Of a DNA stretch of 64,000 nt, positions 61,593 through 64,000 are shown one piece after another. The DNA is from Amorphoplanes friuliensis DSM 7358 (lineage in GTDB: Bacteria; Actinomycetota; Actinomycetes; Mycobacteriales; Micromonosporaceae). Where the stretch lies: positions 197,501-261,500 of the forward strand of contig NC_022657.1 of the NCBI RefSeq assembly GCF_000494755.1. The letters run 5' to 3'. A program made the position numbers and the translations under genes. The notes under the pieces were generated by a model. The model ran no database searches and had not been told where the DNA came from. It saw nothing but the letters and a program-made list of their open reading frames with translations. The first letter of the stretch is position 1. Each line of letters begins with the position of its first letter.

Positions 61593-64000
61593 CTTGCCAA
61601 AGGGGTACGACAGAACGGTAGATCGCCAGCTGATCGGCGGCGACGGTGTCCCAGTCGAGGTGCCGGACGGACGGCGGGCCGGCGGCGCCCAGACGACGGC
61701 AGCGTGCCGGGTCGTTCGCCAGCGAGATGAGCGCCTCGGTCAGAGCCCCGACGTCACCGGCCGGAACGGGAACCCCCACTTCGGCCTGCACCAGCGCACG
61801 CAGGCACGGGATGTCGAACGCGACGACCGGCGTACCGACGGCGAGCGCCTCGGCCGCCACCATCCCGAACGTCTCGTAGCGGCTCGGCATGCAGACCAGC
61901 CGGGCCCGGGCGAGCAGATCGAACCGGGCGGCGCCGCTGACCCGGCCGAGCCACCGCACCCGGTCCTCGATCCCCAGGCGGCGGGCGCGTTCCCGCAGGA
62001 CCGCCTCGTCCGGCCCGTCCCCCGCCAGGTGGAGGTCGGAGCTCAGATAGGGCGCTGCTGCGGCGTACGCGTCCAGGAGCAGGTCCATGCCCTTCTGGGC
62101 AATCTCGAGCCGCCCCAGGAAGAGGATGTGGTCGCCACGCCCGAAGGCGGCTGTGCCCTGCCAGGCGGCTGGTTCGAGCCCGTTGGGCAGCGCGTGGACC
62201 TCCGCGGCCGGGTTGCGGGTGCGCAGTTCCTGGGCGAGGTCCTCGCTGACGGCGATCAGCTTGTCGTGCGCTTTCACGCCCAGGGCTTCGACGAGGTGGA
62301 ACGGCAGGTGGTACTGCGCTGTCTTGTCGGCGGCGAACAGCCACTGCACGACTCCGACCACCGGCGTACGCGTCAGATAGGGAACCGCGATGCTGGAGAA
62401 AGGCGCGGCGAAGTCCTCGACGATCACGTCGGGACGGAAGCGTCTCTCCATTTGCCACAATCCCGTGAGGACGGCGGCGAAATAGGAGAGCAGTGACGGG
62501 AAATGTCCACCGGGAACGGGGATTCCGCAGGGCACATAGCGGACGCCGTCCTGTTCCCTTTCTGCAAATCCCGGATAACGGCTGCACATCACGACCACTT
62601 CGGCGCCGCTGTCGACGATGCGGCGGTTGACTTCGTGCGTACGGACGGAACCGCCGCCCGCTCCGGGCCGGGCCGGATCCTCGAAGCCGAGATGCAGGAT
62701 GCGCAGGGGGCCCTCGGGGCGAGGGCGAGGGCGGACCAGGAGGACGGCGGCACCGCCGACGACCGCGGCGCAGATCAGCCAGCTCACCAGGTGCCCGGTC
62801 AGGCTGTGGAGCACGAGCCAGGCGGCACCGCCGAGCAGCAGCGGCCCGACCGCGGTCAGCACCACGCGGGTGTCCTTGATGATCGTGAGGAGGCCGGCCG
62901 AGGCGCCCAGCATCGCGACCGCGGAGGCCCAGGCGAGCGTGGACGGATCCGGTGCTGCCAGGGGATAGCCGCACCCCGCCGCGACCAGCGCGACGGTCAG
63001 GACAGCGACGGCGGCACCCAGCCGTTCCCGGGCCTGCAGGTACGCCACCAGCAAAGTAGCCAGCGCGCCCCCGAACCCGGCCAGCGCGAGCGGTGCCAGC
63101 AGATGCAGCGATGCCACGTACTCGGTGGGTAGCACGACCTCGACCAGCGCGGCCGGGACGCTCGCCACGGCGGCGGTGATCGCCGCCCCGAGGATCAGAA
63201 ACGTGCGCAACGTCGGGAGGAAGGTGCGGGTGCCGGTGGTGCTCACCAGCCGCGGGAACACCGCGGTGGCCAGCGCGGTCGCCAGGAACAGCGGCACCCG
63301 GGCGAGCACGAGCAGTGCCTGGTAGCCGGCGAGCCCGTCGCCTCCGGCCTGCACCGCCGCGCCGATGATGACGTCCAGGGACAGCAGCAGGGAGAGCGCG
63401 GCCTGACCCGCGGCCAGCGCACCGGCGTGCCGCGCCAGGGTCCACGTCTCGGAGGCGACGGTGCCGGTCGAAGGCGCCCACAGGTCCCGGCCGACGGCGA
63501 GGAGGCTCCACAGGGCAGCCGTTCCCGCACCGACGGCAAAGGCGCCGATCACGCCGGCGCTGCCCCAGCCCACGAGGGCGGCCAGCACGGCGAGGGTGAT
63601 GCGGATCGCGACCTCGAGAACGCGGACGCCGGCCAGCCTGAGGAACGACTGCTCGCCCTGGAGTACGCCGACGCCGACCGCGCAGAGCAGGATGAGCACC
63701 GTCGCGGCCGCCGCACCGAGCAGCAGTCCGGTCCCGGAGTAGGACGCCGCGGCGAAGACGACCGCCGTGGCCGCCACCACGCCGAGCACCAGGCTCGCGA
63801 TCAGACCGAAGCGGATCGCCTGACGCCGGCGAGGGTCACCGCGCCCGCTCAGAGCCGTTTCCCGGGCCAGCACCCACGGCACCGCGGCGCCGGCAACCGT
63901 GCCGACCGTCAGCAGCAGGGTCGAGACGGCGGCAAAACGGGAGAACTCACCGGGGGACAGCAGGTGGACCAGGATCAGCGACAACCCGTAGTTGGCCGCG
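61546..64000 (-). CDS. Wzx-type flippase fused to GT4 glycosyltransferase, 5' end outside window
   Basis: The frame stays open to the window edge, so the true start lies beyond 64000; the last codons read AANYGLSLILVHLLSPGEF, the normal second helix of a polysaccharide flippase. About 818 residues are seen. The N-terminal ~420 residues are a multi-span MOP/Wzx-like transporter with about a dozen helices. A linker (RPRPRPEGPL) leads to a GT-B glycosyltransferase: RILHLGFEDPARPGAGGGSV, VSEDLAQEL, LFLGRLEIAQKGMDLLLDAY and SRYETFGMVAAEALAVGTPV with the E-x7-E motif. Fusion of sugar addition to export is unusual. Substrate unknown. Confidence 0.9.
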   Translation of the reverse strand, partial: AANYGLSLILVHLLSPGEFSRFAAVSTLLLTVGTVAGAAVPWVLARETALSGRGDPRRRQAIRFGLIASLVLGVVAATAVVFAAASYSGTGLLLGAAAATVLILLCAVGVGVLQGEQSFLRLAGVRVLEVAIRITLAVLAALVGWGSAGVIGAFAVGAGTAALWSLLAVGRDLWAPSTGTVASETWTLARHAGALAAGQAALSLLLSLDVIIGAAVQAGGDGLAGYQALLVLARVPLFLATALATAVFPRLVSTTGTRTFLPTLRTFLILGAAITAAVASVPAALVEVVLPTEYVASLHLLAPLALAGFGGALATLLVAYLQARERLGAAVAVLTVALVAAGCGYPLAAPDPSTLAWASAVAMLGASAGLLTIIKDTRVVLTAVGPLLLGGAAWLVLHSLTGHLVSWLICAAVVGGAAVLLVRPRPRPEGPLRILHLGFEDPARPGAGGGSVRTHEVNRRIVDSGAEVVVMCSRYPGFAEREQDGVRYVPCGIPVPGGHFPSLLSYFAAVLTGLWQMERRFRPDVIVEDFAAPFSSIAVPYLTRTPVVGVVQWLFAADKTAQYHLPFHLVEALGVKAHDKLIAVSEDLAQELRTRNPAAEVHALPNGLEPAAWQGTAAFGRGDHILFLGRLEIAQKGMDLLLDAYAAAAPYLSSDLHLAGDGPDEAVLRERARRLGIEDRVRWLGRVSGAARFDLLARARLVCMPSRYETFGMVAAEALAVGTPVVAFDIPCLRALVQAEVGVPVPAGDVGALTEALISLANDPARCRRLGAAGPPSVRHLDWDTVAADQLAIYRSVVPLWQGVGRAEDAVLHSDQH

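Overview
The window is high-GC DNA with frequent GTG and TTG starts, tight ATGA/GTGA gene overlaps and short leaders. It holds the 3' part of an rRNA operon followed by about 69 protein genes and one tRNA. Gene content (DUF2382, DUF4235 and DUF3618 proteins, ECF42 sigma factor, stressosome module, SthA, actinobacterial-type SOS box) points to a filamentous actinomycete, most likely Micromonosporaceae of the Actinoplanes type. That placement is inference. I see no insertion sequence, prophage, integrase or CRISPR array; it reads as chromosomal backbone with accessory regulatory cassettes.

Layout. 1-3010: 3' part of 23S rRNA, 5S rRNA and terminator. 3054-10315: a lipoprotein, a reverse-strand run (phosphoesterase, hydrolase, GlcD-like oxidase) and a coupled pair of GT4 glycosyltransferases. 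10324-14527: an envelope/stress cassette (PRC-DUF2382, TetR, YihY/BrkB, holin-like, DUF3618, DUF4235, YtxH-like) in which two near-identical palindromes flank the TetR gene. 14584-18200: a phosphotransferase, tRNA-Lys(TTT) and a secreted RTX-type repeat protein. 18233-25354: a sugar isomerase/oxidoreductase pair, TetR, an ECF42 sigma factor with its DGPF/YCII partner, DUF2975 plus HTH, AraC plus VOC protein, and a SEC-C protein. 25359-29657: LysR/HD pair, aldo/keto reductase, small proteins and a second phosphotransferase. 29647-35360: a two-component system divergent from a lipoprotein, adaptor and MacB-type ABC exporter operon.

35407-47781: a soluble chemoreceptor-like protein with an unusual C-terminal domain, a short Rho, a fasciclin protein, SthA transhydrogenase, an L,D-transpeptidase lipoprotein, a TetR cassette, a ThuA/ricin secreted protein, a CGNR regulator, a zinc-finger membrane protein, a small protein under a perfect SOS-type box, and MscL. 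47899-54068: a stressosome-type partner-switching module (STAS, RsbR, RsbS, RsbT, an ATPase-phosphatase fusion, a hybrid sensor kinase and a receiver-GAF-PP2C phosphatase) with no sigma factor beside it. 54076-56841: PadR-controlled ABC exporter. 56888-64000: oligopeptidase B, an odd GlcE-like flavoprotein, two tandem dihydrofolate-reductase-like paralogues and a truncated flippase-glycosyltransferase fusion at the edge.

The recurring theme is local regulation. At least eight regulators or regulated genes sit next to perfect or near-perfect inverted repeats that can be read by eye: two TetR systems, PadR, LysR, DUF2975/HTH, the two-component system, the chemoreceptor gene and the SOS-type gene. 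The best candidates for something under-described are the TetR-flanked envelope cassette, the SOS-box small protein, the stressosome operon with its kinase-phosphatase fusion, and the flavoprotein lacking the usual FAD-loop segment.
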